Assembly: GCF_001698815.1 (NCBI RefSeq) | Contig: NZ_LGSI01000056.1 | Span: forward strand, 149,535-213,534 | Origin: Pseudomonas syringae | GTDB lineage: Bacteria > Pseudomonadota > Gammaproteobacteria > Pseudomonadales > Pseudomonadaceae | Length of the DNA stretch: 64,000 nt | Reading direction: 5' to 3' | Shown here: positions 9,217-19,682 of the stretch, in pieces | How positions within the stretch are numbered: position 1 is the stretch's first letter | Layout: every line of letters begins with the position of its first letter | Notes under the pieces: model-generated | Databases searched by the model: none | Seen by the model: the letters and a program-made list of their open reading frames with translations, nothing else | Told to the model about the DNA's origin: nothing | Translations under genes and position numbers: made by a program

Positions 9217-9558
9217 ATGGTTCGAGGGGTTGAACGCGACGTACAAGACTTAAACCGTCACGGAAAAATACGTAATGATCCTTTTGTCGAGGATTTCAAC
9301 ATGAACCTTGCGCAACCGCACTCCAAGTCGGTGCGCCTCAATGGGTTGGCAACTTGCCTGCGGCTGGAAAACGTTTACTGGAACATTCTTGGAACCATTG
9401 CCCGATCAAACAACTGTTCGGTCAATGCGGTGCTGTCCTACATCGACAGGGAAGTTCATTTACGCTACGGCGGTGTGAAAAATTTCAGCGGTCTTATCAG
9501 GGTGGTCTGTGTGGCTCATGTCCTGAAAGGCGATAGCCTGGATCTGGTCCAGGCGTAG
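9217..9558 (+). CDS. Ribbon-helix-helix domain protein
   Basis: A 113-aa protein whose second half (KSVRLNGLATCLRLENVYWNIL and on) resembles the RHH_4 family of predicted DNA-binding proteins. A basic strand (SVRLNG) is followed by two helices, with the family's Leu-Glu-x-x-Tyr/Phe-Trp core. An ATG at 9217 with GAGGA 9 bp upstream is used. An internal ATG at 9301 would give an 85-aa protein nearer the usual family length, and is also plausible. DNA target and role unknown. A GC-rich hairpin follows. Confidence 0.7.
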   Translation: MVRGVERDVQDLNRHGKIRNDPFVEDFNMNLAQPHSKSVRLNGLATCLRLENVYWNILGTIARSNNCSVNAVLSYIDREVHLRYGGVKNFSGLIRVVCVAHVLKGDSLDLVQA

Positions 9559-9580
9559 GTTGGATACGCTCCCATTTTCT

Positions 9581-9607
9581 GCGGGCTCGCCAGTGTGGCG
9601 GGCCCGC
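9581..9607 (+). terminator. Probable terminator of the RHH gene
   Basis: An 11-bp stem with one G-T pair (GCGGGCTCGCC/GGCGGGCCCGC) starts 22 bp after the stop. Its tail is poor in T. Confidence 0.55.
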
Positions 9608-9872
9608 TCTGTATGCGTCCTGATGCATGCGCTTCGTGATGCGTGAGCGGCTGCGACGAACTTATCCTGCCGGGATGGGTTCGTGCGGCTGCACGGCTTC
9701 GATTAACCCTATATAATCCCCCGCCTTGCCGAAACGGGCATGCTTCTGCGCAAACAGAGCGCCCAGCGATGAGCTGACAGCTTGAACTGCATGCCTGGGC
9801 TCTTGCACTATTGAGCGCAAGCCAAGAGCGAAAGCTCCACGAATTTCGAATTACGGAAGTGAAACCACCATC
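9608..9872 (+). promoter_or_regulatory. aspS upstream region with -10 box
   Basis: A perfect TATAAT lies at 9712-9717, about 155 bp upstream of aspS; its -35 region is weak. The leader it implies contains short inverted repeats (for example around GAGCGCAAGCCAAGAGCG), but I saw no T-box or known riboswitch motif. Confidence 0.5.
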
Positions 9873-11648
9873 ATGATGCGCAGCCATTATTGCGGCCAAC
9901 TGAACGAGAGCCTGGAAGGTCAGGAAATTACCCTTTGCGGATGGGTCCACCGTCGTCGTGACCATGGAGGGGTGATTTTCCTCGACATCCGTGATCGCGA
10001 AGGTCTGGCCCAGGTGGTCTTCGACCCGGATCGCGCTGACACTTTCGCCGCCGCCGACCGCGTGCGCAGCGAGTATGTCGTCAAGATCACCGGCAAGGTG
10101 CGTGCTCGTCCTGCGGGCGCAGTGAATGCCAATATGGCCTCGGGCGCCATCGAAGTGCTGGGTTACGAGCTCGAAGTGCTGAACGAGTCGGAAACCCCGC
10201 CGTTCCCGCTGAACGAGTACTCGGACGTCGGCGAAGAAACCCGCCTGCGCTATCGCTTCATCGACCTGCGTCGTCCGGAAATGGCCGAGAAGCTGCGTCT
10301 GCGTTCGCGCATCACCACCAGCATCCGTCGTTACCTGGATGAAAACGGCTTCCTGGACGTCGAGACGCCGATCCTGACCCGCGCGACGCCGGAAGGGGCC
10401 CGTGACTATCTGGTGCCGAGCCGCACACATCCGGGCAGTTTCTTTGCCTTGCCGCAATCGCCGCAGCTGTTCAAGCAGCTGTTGATGGTTGCCGGCTTTG
10501 ATCGTTACTACCAGATCGCCAAGTGCTTCCGCGACGAAGACCTGCGTGCCGACCGTCAGCCTGAATTCACCCAGATCGACATCGAAACCAGCTTCCTTAA
10601 TGAAGAAGACATCATCGGCCTGACCGAGAAGATGATTCGTCAGTTGTTCAAGGAAGTGCTCGACCTGGAATTCGGCGACTTCCCGCACATGACCTTCGAA
10701 GAGGCCATGCGTCGTTATGGTTCGGACAAGCCGGACCTGCGTAACCCGCTGGAACTGGTCGACGTTGCCGATCAGCTCAAGGACGTCGACTTCAAGGTGT
10801 TCAGCGGCCCGGCTAACGACCCGAAATGTCGTATTGCCGCTCTGCGGGTTCCAGGTGGGGCAAGTATCCCGCGTAAACAGATCGACGATTACACCAAATT
10901 CGTCGGCATCTACGGTGCCAAGGGCCTGGCGTACATCAAGGTCAATGAGCGCGCCAACGGCGTTGATGGTCTGCAGTCGCCAATCGTCAAGAACATCCCG
11001 GAAGCCAATCTCAACGTGATCCTCGATCGTGTTGGCGCGGTGGATGGCGATATCGTGTTCTTCGGTGCGGACAAAGCCAAGATTGTCAGCGAAGCCCTGG
11101 GCGCGCTGCGGATCAAAGTCGGTAACGACTTCAAGCTGCACACCTGCGAGTGGGCACCGATGTGGGTCGTGGACTTCCCGATGTTCGAAGAGAACGACGA
11201 CGGCAGCTTCACTGCGCTGCACCACCCGTTCACTGCACCCAAGTGCAGCCCGGAAGAACTGGAAGCCAATCCGGCAACCGCTCTGTCCCGCGCCTACGAC
11301 ATGGTGCTCAACGGCACCGAATTGGGTGGCGGTTCGATCCGTATTCATCGCAAGGAAATGCAACAGGCGGTATTCCGCTTGCTGGGCATTGCCGAAGACG
11401 AGCAGCAGGAGAAGTTTGGCTTCCTGCTCGACGCTCTGAAATACGGCGCGCCACCCCATGGTGGTCTGGCATTCGGCCTGGATCGTCTGGTCATGCTGAT
11501 GACTGGCGCTCAGTCGATTCGTGAAGTCATTGCCTTCCCGAAAACCCAGAGTGCTGCGGACGTGATGACCCAGGCGCCTGGTGTGGTTGACGCCAAGGCA
11601 TTGCGCGAATTGCACATCCGTTTGCGCGAACAGCCGAAAGCCGAGTAA
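9873..11648 (+). CDS. aspS: Aspartyl-tRNA synthetase, probably non-discriminating
   Basis: Class IIb synthetase that charges tRNA-Asp. In Pseudomonas it is known also to mischarge tRNA-Asn for GatCAB transamidation; that is family knowledge, not visible here. The 591 aa show an N-terminal OB anticodon-binding domain ([20 protein letters not shown] near 22-41), motif 2 ([18 protein letters not shown]), a bacterial GAD insertion, and C-terminal motif 3 ([12 protein letters not shown]). ATG codons at 9873 and 9876 are equivalent candidates. It is followed at 124 bp by yebC. Confidence 0.97.
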   Translation: MMRSHYCGQLNESLEGQEITLCGWVHRRRDHGGVIFLDIRDREGLAQVVFDPDRADTFAAADRVRSEYVVKITGKVRARPAGAVNANMASGAIEVLGYELEVLNESETPPFPLNEYSDVGEETRLRYRFIDLRRPEMAEKLRLRSRITTSIRRYLDENGFLDVETPILTRATPEGARDYLVPSRTHPGSFFALPQSPQLFKQLLMVAGFDRYYQIAKCFRDEDLRADRQPEFTQIDIETSFLNEEDIIGLTEKMIRQLFKEVLDLEFGDFPHMTFEEAMRRYGSDKPDLRNPLELVDVADQLKDVDFKVFSGPANDPKCRIAALRVPGGASIPRKQIDDYTKFVGIYGAKGLAYIKVNERANGVDGLQSPIVKNIPEANLNVILDRVGAVDGDIVFFGADKAKIVSEALGALRIKVGNDFKLHTCEWAPMWVVDFPMFEENDDGSFTALHHPFTAPKCSPEELEANPATALSRAYDMVLNGTELGGGSIRIHRKEMQQAVFRLLGIAEDEQQEKFGFLLDALKYGAPPHGGLAFGLDRLVMLMTGAQSIREVIAFPKTQSAADVMTQAPGVVDAKALRELHIRLREQPKAE

Positions 11649-11772
11649 TACCGGGCGGGGCGTATCGCGTCACTATTGACGTCGATGCGCCCCGTTTGCG
11701 TTTTGGCCGGGCAAGCTTGTGGCGGTTGTCTGCGACACACATGAACGTGTTGAAAAGAATCTGGAGCGAGAT

Positions 11773-12519
11773 ATGGCAGGTCATTCTAAGTGGGCGAACA
11801 TCAAGCACCGCAAAGAGCGTCAGGATGCCAAGAAAGGCAAGATTTTCACCAAGTGGATTCGTGAACTGACCGTCGCTGCCCGTCAGGGCGGTAGTGATCC
11901 GGGCACCAACCCGCGCTTGCGTCTGGCGCTGGACAAGGCTCTGGGTGCGAACATGACTCGCGACACCATCGACCGCGCGGTTGCGCGTGGCGCCGGTGCT
12001 GCGGAAGGTGACGATGTAGAAGAGCTGGGTTACGAAGGTTACGGGCCGGGTGGTGTGGCGGTCATGGTCGAAACCATGACGGACAATCGCAATCGCACGG
12101 CGGCAGCGGTTCGCCATGCATTCGTCAAATGCGGTGGCAACCTGGGGACCGACGGTTCGGTGGCCTATCTGTTCGATCGCAAGGGGCAGATTTCCTTTGC
12201 CGCAGGCGTTGATGAAGACGCGCTGATCGAAGCAGCAATGGAAGCCGATGCCGACGACGTGGTGACCAACGAAGATGGCTCCATCGACGTGTTCACGTCC
12301 TTCGCCGGTTTTTATGCCGTTCGCAACGCCCTTGAGGCCGCCGGTTTCAAGGCTGCGGACGCCGAAATCGTCATGCTGCCGACCACCAGTGCCGTGCTTG
12401 ATCTGGAAACCGCTGAAAAAGTCCTCAAGCTGATCGACATGCTTGAAGACCTGGATGACGTGCAGAACGTCTATTCCAATGCGGAAATTCCGGACGAAGT
12501 CATGGAACAGCTTGGCTGA
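11773..12519 (+). CDS. yebC: YebC/PmpR family protein
   Basis: A 248-aa member of the widespread YebC family, starting with the signature [14 protein letters not shown] after a GGAGCGAG site. The three-domain architecture is evident: a basic N-terminus, then two alpha/beta domains rich in acidic residues. Members have been described as transcription regulators (PmpR in P. aeruginosa represses a quorum-sensing promoter) and more recently as ribosome-associated translation factors; sequence alone cannot decide. It lies upstream of ruvC, a conserved order in gammaproteobacteria. Confidence 0.95.
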   Translation: MAGHSKWANIKHRKERQDAKKGKIFTKWIRELTVAARQGGSDPGTNPRLRLALDKALGANMTRDTIDRAVARGAGAAEGDDVEELGYEGYGPGGVAVMVETMTDNRNRTAAAVRHAFVKCGGNLGTDGSVAYLFDRKGQISFAAGVDEDALIEAAMEADADDVVTNEDGSIDVFTSFAGFYAVRNALEAAGFKAADAEIVMLPTTSAVLDLETAEKVLKLIDMLEDLDDVQNVYSNAEIPDEVMEQLG

Positions 12520-12540
12520 CAGCGTGCTGTCAGCGCTACA

Positions 12541-12597
12541 CAGAAGCCGGAGATCCGACGCGGTGTTGATCACATCGCTATCGGCCTCCGGCTTCTG
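12541..12597 (+). other. Long-stem hairpin between yebC and ruvC
   Basis: A perfect 12-bp inverted repeat (12541-12552 with 12586-12597) encloses a 33-nt loop, 21 bp after the yebC stop and ahead of ruvC. It has only a weak T tail (CCTTTATG), so it may be an attenuating or processing structure instead of a full terminator. Confidence 0.55.
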
Positions 12598-12647
12598 CCT
12601 TTATGCTGCGCTCTTTGCTATGCGTTACTTCTCAAGCTGCAGGCGTT

Positions 12648-13172
12648 ATGACTCTTATTCTTGGTATCGACCCCGGTTCGCGAATTACCGGCTATGGCGT
12701 GGTGCGTGACACCGGGCGTGGTTGTGTCTACGTGGCGTCGGGCTGCATCAGAACCGGAAGCGGCGAGCTGCACGAGCGCTTGCAGATTGTCTATCGCGGC
12801 GTGCGCGAGGTCATTCAAACCTACGGCCCGGTAACCATGGGGATAGAAAAGGTCTTCATGGCGCGCAACGCCGACTCGGCCCTCAAGCTGGGGCAGGCGC
12901 GGGGTGCAGCCATCGTTGCCGGCGCCGAGGAAAGCCTGGAAATCGCCGAGTACACCGCGACCCAGGTCAAGCAGGCGGTAGCGGGGACCGGCGGCGCGAA
13001 TAAAGAGCAGGTCATGATGATGGTCATGCATTTGCTCAAGCTGACCCAGAAACCGCAGATCGATGCGTCGGATGCCTTGGCGATCGCCTTGTGCCATGCG
13101 CATACCCGTTCCAGTCTGATTCCCCATGGCCTGGGCACCGCGCGAAGTCGCGGTGGCCGGTTGCGGTTATAG
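12648..13172 (+). CDS. ruvC: Holliday junction endonuclease RuvC
   Basis: Dimeric resolvase that nicks four-way junctions during recombinational repair together with RuvAB. From the ATG at 12648 it is 174 aa. All four metal-binding catalytic acids are present: Asp8 (GIDPGSR), Glu67 (GIEKVF), Asp139 and Asp142 ([15 protein letters not shown]). In-frame codons further upstream (12603) add non-conserved residues and are rejected. First gene of ruvCAB; a 119-bp gap separates it from ruvA. Confidence 0.97.
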   Translation: MTLILGIDPGSRITGYGVVRDTGRGCVYVASGCIRTGSGELHERLQIVYRGVREVIQTYGPVTMGIEKVFMARNADSALKLGQARGAAIVAGAEESLEIAEYTATQVKQAVAGTGGANKEQVMMMVMHLLKLTQKPQIDASDALAIALCHAHTRSSLIPHGLGTARSRGGRLRL

Positions 13173-13291
13173 CGGAAGGGGCTGGCTATGAATTATTTTT
13201 TGCTTGCAGGGCGTGTCACTCCTGCAATGATTGCGACTATTGATTTGCCGTTGGCTTCTTATCGGGCCAGCGATACGAAAGGATCCGATAC

Positions 13292-13900
13292 GTGATTGGA
13301 CGCTTACGCGGCTTTTTGGCCGAGAAACAGCCGCCGCATCTGGTGCTGGATGTCAACGGCGTCGGTTATGAGCTGGAAGTCCCCATGACTACACTCTATC
13401 GACTGCCGCATGTTGGCGAGCCAGTGACGCTGCACACTCATCTGGTGGTGCGTGAAGATGCCCACCTGCTCTACGGTTTTTACGAAAAGCGTGAGCGCGA
13501 GCTGTTTCGCGAGCTGATCAGGCTTAATGGCGTTGGCCCGAAACTGGCGCTGGCCTTGATGTCGGGTCTGGAAGTCGACGAGCTGGTGCGTTGCGTCCAG
13601 GCTCAGGACACTTCCGCCTTGACCCGGATTCCGGGCGTGGGCAAGAAAACCGCCGAGCGCCTGCTGGTCGAGCTCAAGGACCGGTTCAAGGCCTGGGAAA
13701 CATTGCCTGGCACTTTTACCCTGGTTTCCAATGGCCCGAACGCGCTGGAACCGGTAGCGTCAGCAGAGTCCGACGCGGTCAGCGCACTGATTTCCCTGGG
13801 CTACAAACCTCAGGAGGCGAGTAAAGCCGTCTCCGCGATCAAGGAAAAAGACTTGAGCAGTGCTGATTTGATTCGACGTGCCCTGAAGGGAATGGCTTAA
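13292..13900 (+). CDS. ruvA: Holliday junction branch migration protein RuvA
   Basis: Tetrameric junction-binding subunit of the RuvAB motor. The 202-aa protein has the N-terminal OB domain ([14 protein letters not shown]), two helix-hairpin-helix motifs ([12 protein letters not shown] and [13 protein letters not shown] near residues 71-120), and a flexible linker before the C-terminal RuvB-binding domain ([13 protein letters not shown]). It starts with GTG behind AAAGGA. Its stop codon directly abuts the GTG of ruvB. Confidence 0.97.
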   Translation: MIGRLRGFLAEKQPPHLVLDVNGVGYELEVPMTTLYRLPHVGEPVTLHTHLVVREDAHLLYGFYEKRERELFRELIRLNGVGPKLALALMSGLEVDELVRCVQAQDTSALTRIPGVGKKTAERLLVELKDRFKAWETLPGTFTLVSNGPNALEPVASAESDAVSALISLGYKPQEASKAVSAIKEKDLSSADLIRRALKGMA

Positions 13901-14959
13901 GTGATTGATGCTGACCGCCTGATAACCGCCACTGGCGGCCGTGACCGTGACGAACAACTGGATCGCGCGATTCGCCCACTCAGCCTTGCCGACTACATTG
14001 GCCAGCCGACCGTGCGCGAGCAAATGGAGTTGTTCATCCAGGCCGCTCGCGGTCGCAACGAAGCCCTTGATCACACGCTGATCTTCGGCCCGCCCGGCCT
14101 GGGCAAGACGACGCTGGCCAATATCATTGCCCAGGAAATGTCGGTATCGATCAAAAGCACCTCCGGTCCGGTGCTGGAGCGGCCAGGTGACCTGGCGGCG
14201 ATCTTGACCAATCTGGAACCCAATGACGTGTTGTTCATTGATGAAATCCACCGGTTGTCGCCGATTGTCGAGGAAGTTCTGTACCCGGCAATGGAAGATT
14301 TCCAGCTGGACATCATGATCGGCGAAGGTCCGGCCGCACGCTCGATCAAGCTCGACCTGCCGCCGTTTACCCTGGTCGGCGCGACGACTCGGGCCGGCAT
14401 GCTGACCAATCCGTTGCGCGACCGTTTCGGTATTGTCCAGCGCCTGGAGTTCTACAGCATCCCCGACCTGACGACGATCGTGACCCGCTCGGCAGGGATT
14501 CTCGGCCTGCCCATCGAGCCGGAGGGCGCTTTCGAAATCGCCCGTCGCGCGCGGGGCACGCCACGTATCGCCAACCGGCTGCTGCGTCGCGTCCGGGATT
14601 TCGCTGAAGTGCGCGGCAACGGGCAGATCACCAAATCCATCGCCGATCTGGCGTTGAACCTGCTGAATGTCGATGAGCACGGTTTCGATCACCAGGACCG
14701 GCGCCTGCTGTTGACCATGATCGAGAAGTTCGACGGTGGTCCGGTGGGTGTCGACAGCCTGGCGGCGGCAATCAGTGAAGAACGTCACACCATTGAAGAT
14801 GTACTCGAACCCTATTTGATCCAGCAAGGCTATATCATGCGCACACCTCGTGGCCGTGTGGTGACGCGGCATGCTTACCTGCACTTTGGTTTGAATCTGC
14901 CTTCGCGGATGGGGGAAATGCCGGTCGCGGAAGATTTTGTCGAGAACAATGACAATTAA
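13901..14959 (+). CDS. ruvB: Holliday junction helicase RuvB
   Basis: AAA+ hexameric motor driving branch migration. The 352-aa protein has Walker [10 protein letters not shown] (63-71), Walker B with DEIH (114-117), sensor 1 in GATTRAGML, an arginine finger region in LRDRFG, and a C-terminal winged helix. The GTG start is immediately after the ruvA TAA with no spacer, indicating translational coupling. The alternative ATG a few codons later is possible. Confidence 0.97.
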   Translation: MIDADRLITATGGRDRDEQLDRAIRPLSLADYIGQPTVREQMELFIQAARGRNEALDHTLIFGPPGLGKTTLANIIAQEMSVSIKSTSGPVLERPGDLAAILTNLEPNDVLFIDEIHRLSPIVEEVLYPAMEDFQLDIMIGEGPAARSIKLDLPPFTLVGATTRAGMLTNPLRDRFGIVQRLEFYSIPDLTTIVTRSAGILGLPIEPEGAFEIARRARGTPRIANRLLRRVRDFAEVRGNGQITKSIADLALNLLNVDEHGFDHQDRRLLLTMIEKFDGGPVGVDSLAAAISEERHTIEDVLEPYLIQQGYIMRTPRGRVVTRHAYLHFGLNLPSRMGEMPVAEDFVENNDN

Positions 14960-15096
14960 AAAGCTGCCGACCACCGATTTATTCGGGGTTTGCGTGGTCA
15001 GACTGGCAGTTGCGCCAATCTGACAGGGAATATCCTGCAAAACCTTGAAAAACAGTTGCCTGGCGGATTGGCAATCTGAGGAGTAAGCACTAGAGT

Positions 15097-15564
15097 ATGC
15101 GCGCGCAAAACGGGGTTCAGTCGTTCGCACATCGTTGTCGGGTTTATTACGAAGACACCGATGCTGGCGGCATCGTCTATTACGTCAATTATCTGAAATT
15201 CATGGAGCGGGCTCGTACCGAGCGGCTGCGGGAATTGGGGTTCGCCCAATCCGCGCTGGCAGGGGAGAACCTGTTGTTCGTCGTGCATTCCAGCGAGGCG
15301 CGTTATCACAAGCCGGCGCGATTGGATGACGAACTGCTGGTCAGCGCCGAAGTAATCGAATTGAACCGTGCCAGCCTGCGCTTCAAGCAACAGGTCAGGC
15401 GGGCCGCGGATGCAACGCTGCTCTGTGAAGGGCAGTTTTTGGTGGCGTGCGTACGCGCCGATAGTTTGAAACCCCGGGCCATTCCCGAAGCTTTGCGTGC
15501 GGCCTTTGCCGACCAGAGCGGCGCGGGTACACATTCAGAGCAGGAGATAAAGCGTGGAAGCTAA
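15097..15564 (+). CDS. ybgC: Tol-Pal-associated acyl-CoA thioesterase
   Basis: Hotdog-fold thioesterase that heads the tol-pal operon. The 155-aa protein carries the family motif [24 protein letters not shown], with the catalytic Asp22. It hydrolyses acyl-CoA or acyl-ACP thioesters and is linked in E. coli to phospholipid synthesis complexes; its exact role in Tol function is unresolved. It overlaps tolQ by 11 bp, so the two are translationally coupled. Confidence 0.95.
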   Translation: MRAQNGVQSFAHRCRVYYEDTDAGGIVYYVNYLKFMERARTERLRELGFAQSALAGENLLFVVHSSEARYHKPARLDDELLVSAEVIELNRASLRFKQQVRRAADATLLCEGQFLVACVRADSLKPRAIPEALRAAFADQSGAGTHSEQEIKRGS

Positions 15565-16249
15565 CGTCGTCGACCATTCCTCCATGTGGAGTTTGGTCAG
15601 TAATGCCAGCGTCGTGGTTCAGTTGGTGATGCTGATCCTGGTGGCTGCTTCAGTCACTTCGTGGGTCATGATTTTTCAGCGCAGCAATATGCTGCGCGCT
15701 GGGCGGCGTGCGCTGGAAAGCTTCGAGGAGCGTTTCTGGTCCGGTATCGATTTGTCCAAACTGTATCGTCAGGCTGGCAGCAACCCGGACCCTGATTCCG
15801 GTGTGGAGCAGATCTTCCGCGCTGGCTTCAAGGAATTCTCCCGTCTGCGTCAGCAGGCCGGCGTCGATCCTGATGCAGTCATGGAAGGTGTGGCGCGTGC
15901 CATGCGCGTGGCTATTTCCCGTGAAGAAGAAAAACTTGAAGCCGGCCTGTCGTTTCTTGCCACTGTCGGTTCCACCAGCCCCTACATCGGCCTGTTCGGT
16001 ACCGTCTGGGGCATCATGAACTCCTTCCGTGGCCTGGCTACCGCGCAACAGGCGACACTCGCCACTGTTGCACCGGGTATTGCCGAAGCCTTGATCGCAA
16101 CAGCCATTGGCCTGTTCGCGGCGATTCCTGCAGTAATCGCTTACAACCGTTTCGCCGCTCGCAGCGAGACCTTGATCAGCCGTTATTACACCTTCGCCGA
16201 CGAATTCCAGGCCATCCTGCACCGTAAAGTGCACACCAGCGAAGAGTGA
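15554..16249 (+). CDS. tolQ: Tol-Pal system protein TolQ
   Basis: Inner-membrane proton channel subunit (MotA/ExbB family) that with TolR energises TolA. The 231-aa protein starts at a GTG preceded by CAGGAG inside ybgC. Three transmembrane helices are visible, at about 17-37, 130-150 and 165-190. The conserved polar and small residues of the channel lie in helices 2 and 3 ([38 protein letters not shown]). A large cytoplasmic loop separates helices 1 and 2. Confidence 0.96.
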   Translation: MEANVVDHSSMWSLVSNASVVVQLVMLILVAASVTSWVMIFQRSNMLRAGRRALESFEERFWSGIDLSKLYRQAGSNPDPDSGVEQIFRAGFKEFSRLRQQAGVDPDAVMEGVARAMRVAISREEEKLEAGLSFLATVGSTSPYIGLFGTVWGIMNSFRGLATAQQATLATVAPGIAEALIATAIGLFAAIPAVIAYNRFAARSETLISRYYTFADEFQAILHRKVHTSEE

Positions 16250-16263
16250 GCAGGTAATTCCCA

Positions 16264-16728
16264 ATGGCTTTAATCGCTCGAGATCGACGCAAAAAACGCA
16301 AGCCGACCGCTGAAATGAACGTGGTGCCGTACATCGACGTGATGTTGGTGCTGCTGGTCATCTTCATGGTCACTGCACCCATGATCAACCAGGGCGTGAA
16401 AGTCGATTTGCCCAAGGTCTCCAGTGAGGCCTTGCCGCAAGACAACAACAACCAGGTCCTGACCATTTCGATCAAGGCTGACAAGACCTACTACTGGAAC
16501 CTTGGCAGCGAAGTCGATACCGACAAGCAGATGGACAAGGCAATGACCCTGCCGCAGTTGACCGCGGCGGTGACCAAGATCGTCGCCTCCGGTCGTGAAG
16601 CGGGCAAGCAGACGCAGGTCTTCATTCGTGGTGACAAAACCGTTGATTACGGCTCGGTGATGGGCACGATGGGCGGGTTGCAGAAAGCTGGGGTCGGCAA
16701 TGTTGGTTTGATTACTGAGGCACCCTGA
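16264..16728 (+). CDS. tolR: Tol-Pal system protein TolR
   Basis: ExbD/TolR-type inner-membrane protein of 154 aa: a basic cytoplasmic N-terminus, one transmembrane helix (about 22-42, VVPYIDVMLVLLVIFMVTAP) with the essential proton-relay Asp in IDVMLVLL, and a periplasmic domain that contacts peptidoglycan. Its TGA stop overlaps the tolA ATG by one base. Confidence 0.96.
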   Translation: MALIARDRRKKRKPTAEMNVVPYIDVMLVLLVIFMVTAPMINQGVKVDLPKVSSEALPQDNNNQVLTISIKADKTYYWNLGSEVDTDKQMDKAMTLPQLTAAVTKIVASGREAGKQTQVFIRGDKTVDYGSVMGTMGGLQKAGVGNVGLITEAP

Positions 16729-17822
16729 TGCAGCCAATTCGAGAGCCTTCCGCCTCGGAAAGCTACTTCTGGCCTGGTATCTGGGCCGTGGCCCTGCACA
16801 TCCTGATTTTTGGCCTGCTCTTCGTCAGCTTCGCCATGACTCCGGATCTGCCGGAATCCAAGCCTATCGTTCAGGCAACGCTTTACCAGCTCAAATCCAA
16901 GAGCCAGGCGACGACCCAGACCAATCAGAAGATTGCCGGCGAGGCGAAGAAGTCCGCTGCGCGCCAGACTGAAGCCGAGCAGCTGGAACAGAAATTAGTC
17001 GAGCAGAAAAAGCAGGAAGCTGTAAAAGCTGCGGAACAAAAGAAAGAAGAGGCCGCTCAAAAAGCCGAGGAACAAAAGGCTGAAGACGCTGCACAGAAGG
17101 CTGAGCAGAAAGCAGAGGAAGCCAAAAAGGCCGACGACGTCAAGAAAGCCGACGAAGCCAAGAAAGTGAATGACGCTAAAAAGGCTGAAGAGAAACAACT
17201 GGCGGATATAGCCAAGAAAAAAGCCGAAGAAGACGCCAAGAAAAAGGCTGAAGAAGACGCCAAGAAAGCCGCCGCAGAGGAAGCCAAGAAACAGGCTGCC
17301 GATGACGCGAAGAAAAAAGCGGCAGAAGACGCGAAGAAGAAATCCGCGGAAGACGCCAAGAAAAAAGCGACCGAAGACGCCAAGAAGAAATCCACAGCCG
17401 ATGCGGCCAAGAAGTCGCAGGAAGCTGCGCGTAAATCGGCCGAAGAGAAAAAGGCTCAGGCCTTGGCTGACTTGCTCTCTGATAAACCGGAGCGGCAACA
17501 GGCGCTGGCGGACGAGCAGGGCGATGAAACGGCAGGTAGTTTCGATGATCTGATTCGTGTTCGGGCTTCCGAAGGTTGGAGCCGACCACCATCAGCACGC
17601 AACAATATGTCGGTAATACTGCAGATCGGGATGCTGCCGGACGGTACGATATCGTCTGTGTCGGTGGCCAAATCCAGCGGCGACGGTCCGTTTGACAGTT
17701 CCGCGGTAGCAGCGGTCAAGAATATTGGGCGTTTAACAGAAATGCAGGGCCTGAAGCCGGCTGACTTCGCTCCCTATCGTTCATTCAAGATGACATTCAC
17801 ACCTGGAGATCTAGCCTTGTGA
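16728..17822 (+). CDS. tolA: Tol-Pal system protein TolA
   Basis: Inner-membrane anchored protein that spans the periplasm to TolB/Pal and transmits proton-motive force. In the 364 aa, domain I is a single N-terminal helix (about 17-40, [18 protein letters not shown]). Domain II (about 60-250) is a long Ala/Lys/Glu-rich helix made of imperfect repeats such as [12 protein letters not shown]. Domain III (about 265-364) is the globular TonB-like end that binds TolB, and phage g3p in other species. The repeats also create the low-complexity DNA at 17.0-17.45 kb. It overlaps tolB by 4 bp. Confidence 0.95.
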   Translation: MQPIREPSASESYFWPGIWAVALHILIFGLLFVSFAMTPDLPESKPIVQATLYQLKSKSQATTQTNQKIAGEAKKSAARQTEAEQLEQKLVEQKKQEAVKAAEQKKEEAAQKAEEQKAEDAAQKAEQKAEEAKKADDVKKADEAKKVNDAKKAEEKQLADIAKKKAEEDAKKKAEEDAKKAAAEEAKKQAADDAKKKAAEDAKKKSAEDAKKKATEDAKKKSTADAAKKSQEAARKSAEEKKAQALADLLSDKPERQQALADEQGDETAGSFDDLIRVRASEGWSRPPSARNNMSVILQIGMLPDGTISSVSVAKSSGDGPFDSSAVAAVKNIGRLTEMQGLKPADFAPYRSFKMTFTPGDLAL

Positions 17823-19123
17823 TCAAGCTTTTTCGAGGATTGCTAGTAGTCGTTCTCTGTTGTGCAGCCACATTGGTCGCCGCAGATGAAAAGAACATTC
17901 TGGTCACGAGCGGCAGTGACCGTGCCACCCCGATTGCTGTCGTGCCGTTTGGCTGGCAGGGCGGGGCGGTGTTGCCTGAAGACATGGCGGAAATCGTCAG
18001 CAACGACCTGCGTAATTCGGGTTATTACTCGCCTATTCCAAAGCAGAACATGATCAGCTTGCCGACCCAGGCCAGCGAAGTCATTTTCCGTGACTGGAAA
18101 GCGCTGAATGCGCAATACGTGATGGTAGGCAATATTGTTCCTGCTGGCGGTCGTCTGCAGATTCAATACGCCTTGTTCAACGTCGCGACCGAACAGCAAG
18201 TGTTGACCGGTAATGTTTCGGGGACCAACGATCAACTGCGTGACATGGCGCATTACATCGCTGACCAGTCTTTCGAAAAGCTGACTGGTATCAAGGGCGC
18301 GTTCTCTACCCGTATGTTGTACGTGACGGCTGAGCGCTTCTCGGAAAACAACACCCGCTTCACCCTGCAACGTTCGGATTACGACGGTGCCCGTGCAGTG
18401 ACGCTGTTGCAGTCCCGTGAACCGATCCTGTCGCCGCGTTTCGCACCGGATGGCAAGCGCATCGCTTATGTGTCGTTCGAACAGAAGCGTCCACGTATCT
18501 TCGTTCAACACATCGATACCGGTCGCCGCGAGCAGATCACCAACTTCGAAGGCCTCAATGGCGCGCCTGCATGGTCGCCGGATGGCAGCAAGCTGGCGTT
18601 CGTGCTGTCCAAGGACGGCAACCCGGAAATCTACGTGATGAACCTGGCTTCCCGCGCCTTGAATCGCGTGACCAATGATTCTTCGATCGATACCGAACCG
18701 TTCTTCGGCAAGGATGGCTCGACGATTTACTTCACATCGGATCGTGGCGGCAAGCCACAGATCTATAAAACCAACATCAGTGGTGGCGGTGCCGAGCGAG
18801 TTACCTTTATTGGTAACTACAACGCTAACCCGAAATTATCGGCCGATGAAAAGACGCTGGTAATGATTCACAGGCAGGACGGCTTCACGAATTTCAAGGT
18901 TGCAGTGCAAGATCTGGCACGGGGAAGTGTAAAAATCCTCACAGATAGCAACCTAGATGAGTCGCCTACTGTCGCACCCAACGGCACCATGGTAATCTAC
19001 GCCACCCGCCAGCAGGGCCGGGGAGTCTTGATGCTCGTGTCCATTAATGGACGCGTAAGGCTCCCGCTTCCTACCGCTCAAGGCGAAGTCAGAGAACCTT
19101 CCTGGTCCCCTTACCTGAACTGA
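17819..19123 (+). CDS. tolB: Tol-Pal system protein TolB
   Basis: Periplasmic component linking TolA and Pal. The 434-aa protein starts with GTG overlapping the tolA stop (GTGA). It has a Sec signal peptide (hydrophobic [15 protein letters not shown], cleavage near residue 21), an N-terminal alpha/beta domain, and a C-terminal six-bladed propeller with repeated motifs such as [12 protein letters not shown] and [14 protein letters not shown]. The N-terminal mature segment normally acts as the TolA box. Confidence 0.96.
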   Translation: MIKLFRGLLVVVLCCAATLVAADEKNILVTSGSDRATPIAVVPFGWQGGAVLPEDMAEIVSNDLRNSGYYSPIPKQNMISLPTQASEVIFRDWKALNAQYVMVGNIVPAGGRLQIQYALFNVATEQQVLTGNVSGTNDQLRDMAHYIADQSFEKLTGIKGAFSTRMLYVTAERFSENNTRFTLQRSDYDGARAVTLLQSREPILSPRFAPDGKRIAYVSFEQKRPRIFVQHIDTGRREQITNFEGLNGAPAWSPDGSKLAFVLSKDGNPEIYVMNLASRALNRVTNDSSIDTEPFFGKDGSTIYFTSDRGGKPQIYKTNISGGGAERVTFIGNYNANPKLSADEKTLVMIHRQDGFTNFKVAVQDLARGSVKILTDSNLDESPTVAPNGTMVIYATRQQGRGVLMLVSINGRVRLPLPTAQGEVREPSWSPYLN

Positions 19124-19175
19124 CGCGGCGCTACACGTTTTGCTTAACACACTGGGGTTCATTAGGAGTTTCAAG

Positions 19176-19676
19176 ATGGAAATGCTGAAGTTTGGTAAGT
19201 TTGCTGCGCTGGCTCTGGCCATGGCTGTAGCTGTAGGTTGCTCGTCCAAAGGCGGCGACAATGCCGGTGCAGGCGCTGCTGTTGATCCAAACGCTGGTTA
19301 CGGCGCAAACACTGGTGCTGTTGACGGTTCCCTGAGCGAAGAAGCTGCTCTGCGCGCCATCACCACCTTCTACTTCGAATACGACAGCTCGGACCTGAAG
19401 CCAGAAGCCATGCGCGCTCTGGACGTTCACGCCAAAGACCTGAAAGGCAATGGCGCTCGCGTCGTTCTGGAAGGCAACACCGACGAACGTGGTACTCGTG
19501 AGTACAACATGGCACTGGGCGAGCGTCGTGCGAAAGCCGTTCAACGCTACCTGGTACTGCAAGGTGTTTCCCCAGCTCAGCTGGAACTGGTTTCCTACGG
19601 CGAAGAGCGTCCAGTTGCTACCGGCAACGACGAGCAGTCCTGGGCTCAAAACCGTCGCGTCGAACTGCGTAAGTAA
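19176..19676 (+). CDS. pal: Peptidoglycan-associated lipoprotein
   Basis: Outer-membrane lipoprotein (OprL of pseudomonads) that binds peptidoglycan and TolB and keeps the outer membrane attached during division. The start at 19176 has AGGAG 8 bp upstream. A lipobox (AVGC) lies at about residue 20, then a flexible Gly/Ala linker, and an OmpA-like domain from about residue 57 with the peptidoglycan-binding motif ([19 protein letters not shown]). At 166 aa it matches the family length. Confidence 0.97.
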   Translation: MEMLKFGKFAALALAMAVAVGCSSKGGDNAGAGAAVDPNAGYGANTGAVDGSLSEEAALRAITTFYFEYDSSDLKPEAMRALDVHAKDLKGNGARVVLEGNTDERGTREYNMALGERRAKAVQRYLVLQGVSPAQLELVSYGEERPVATGNDEQSWAQNRRVELRK

Positions 19677-19682
19677 TTTGAC

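Noticed and set aside
9516-11615. Long antisense frame over aspS (about 700 codons)
   Set aside because: Shadow of aspS codon bias; low-complexity translation with no family resemblance.
16980-17460. Repetitive DNA resembling a repeat array
   Set aside because: It encodes the Lys/Ala/Glu-rich helical domain II of TolA; the repeats are imperfect and in frame, so not CRISPR or a satellite.
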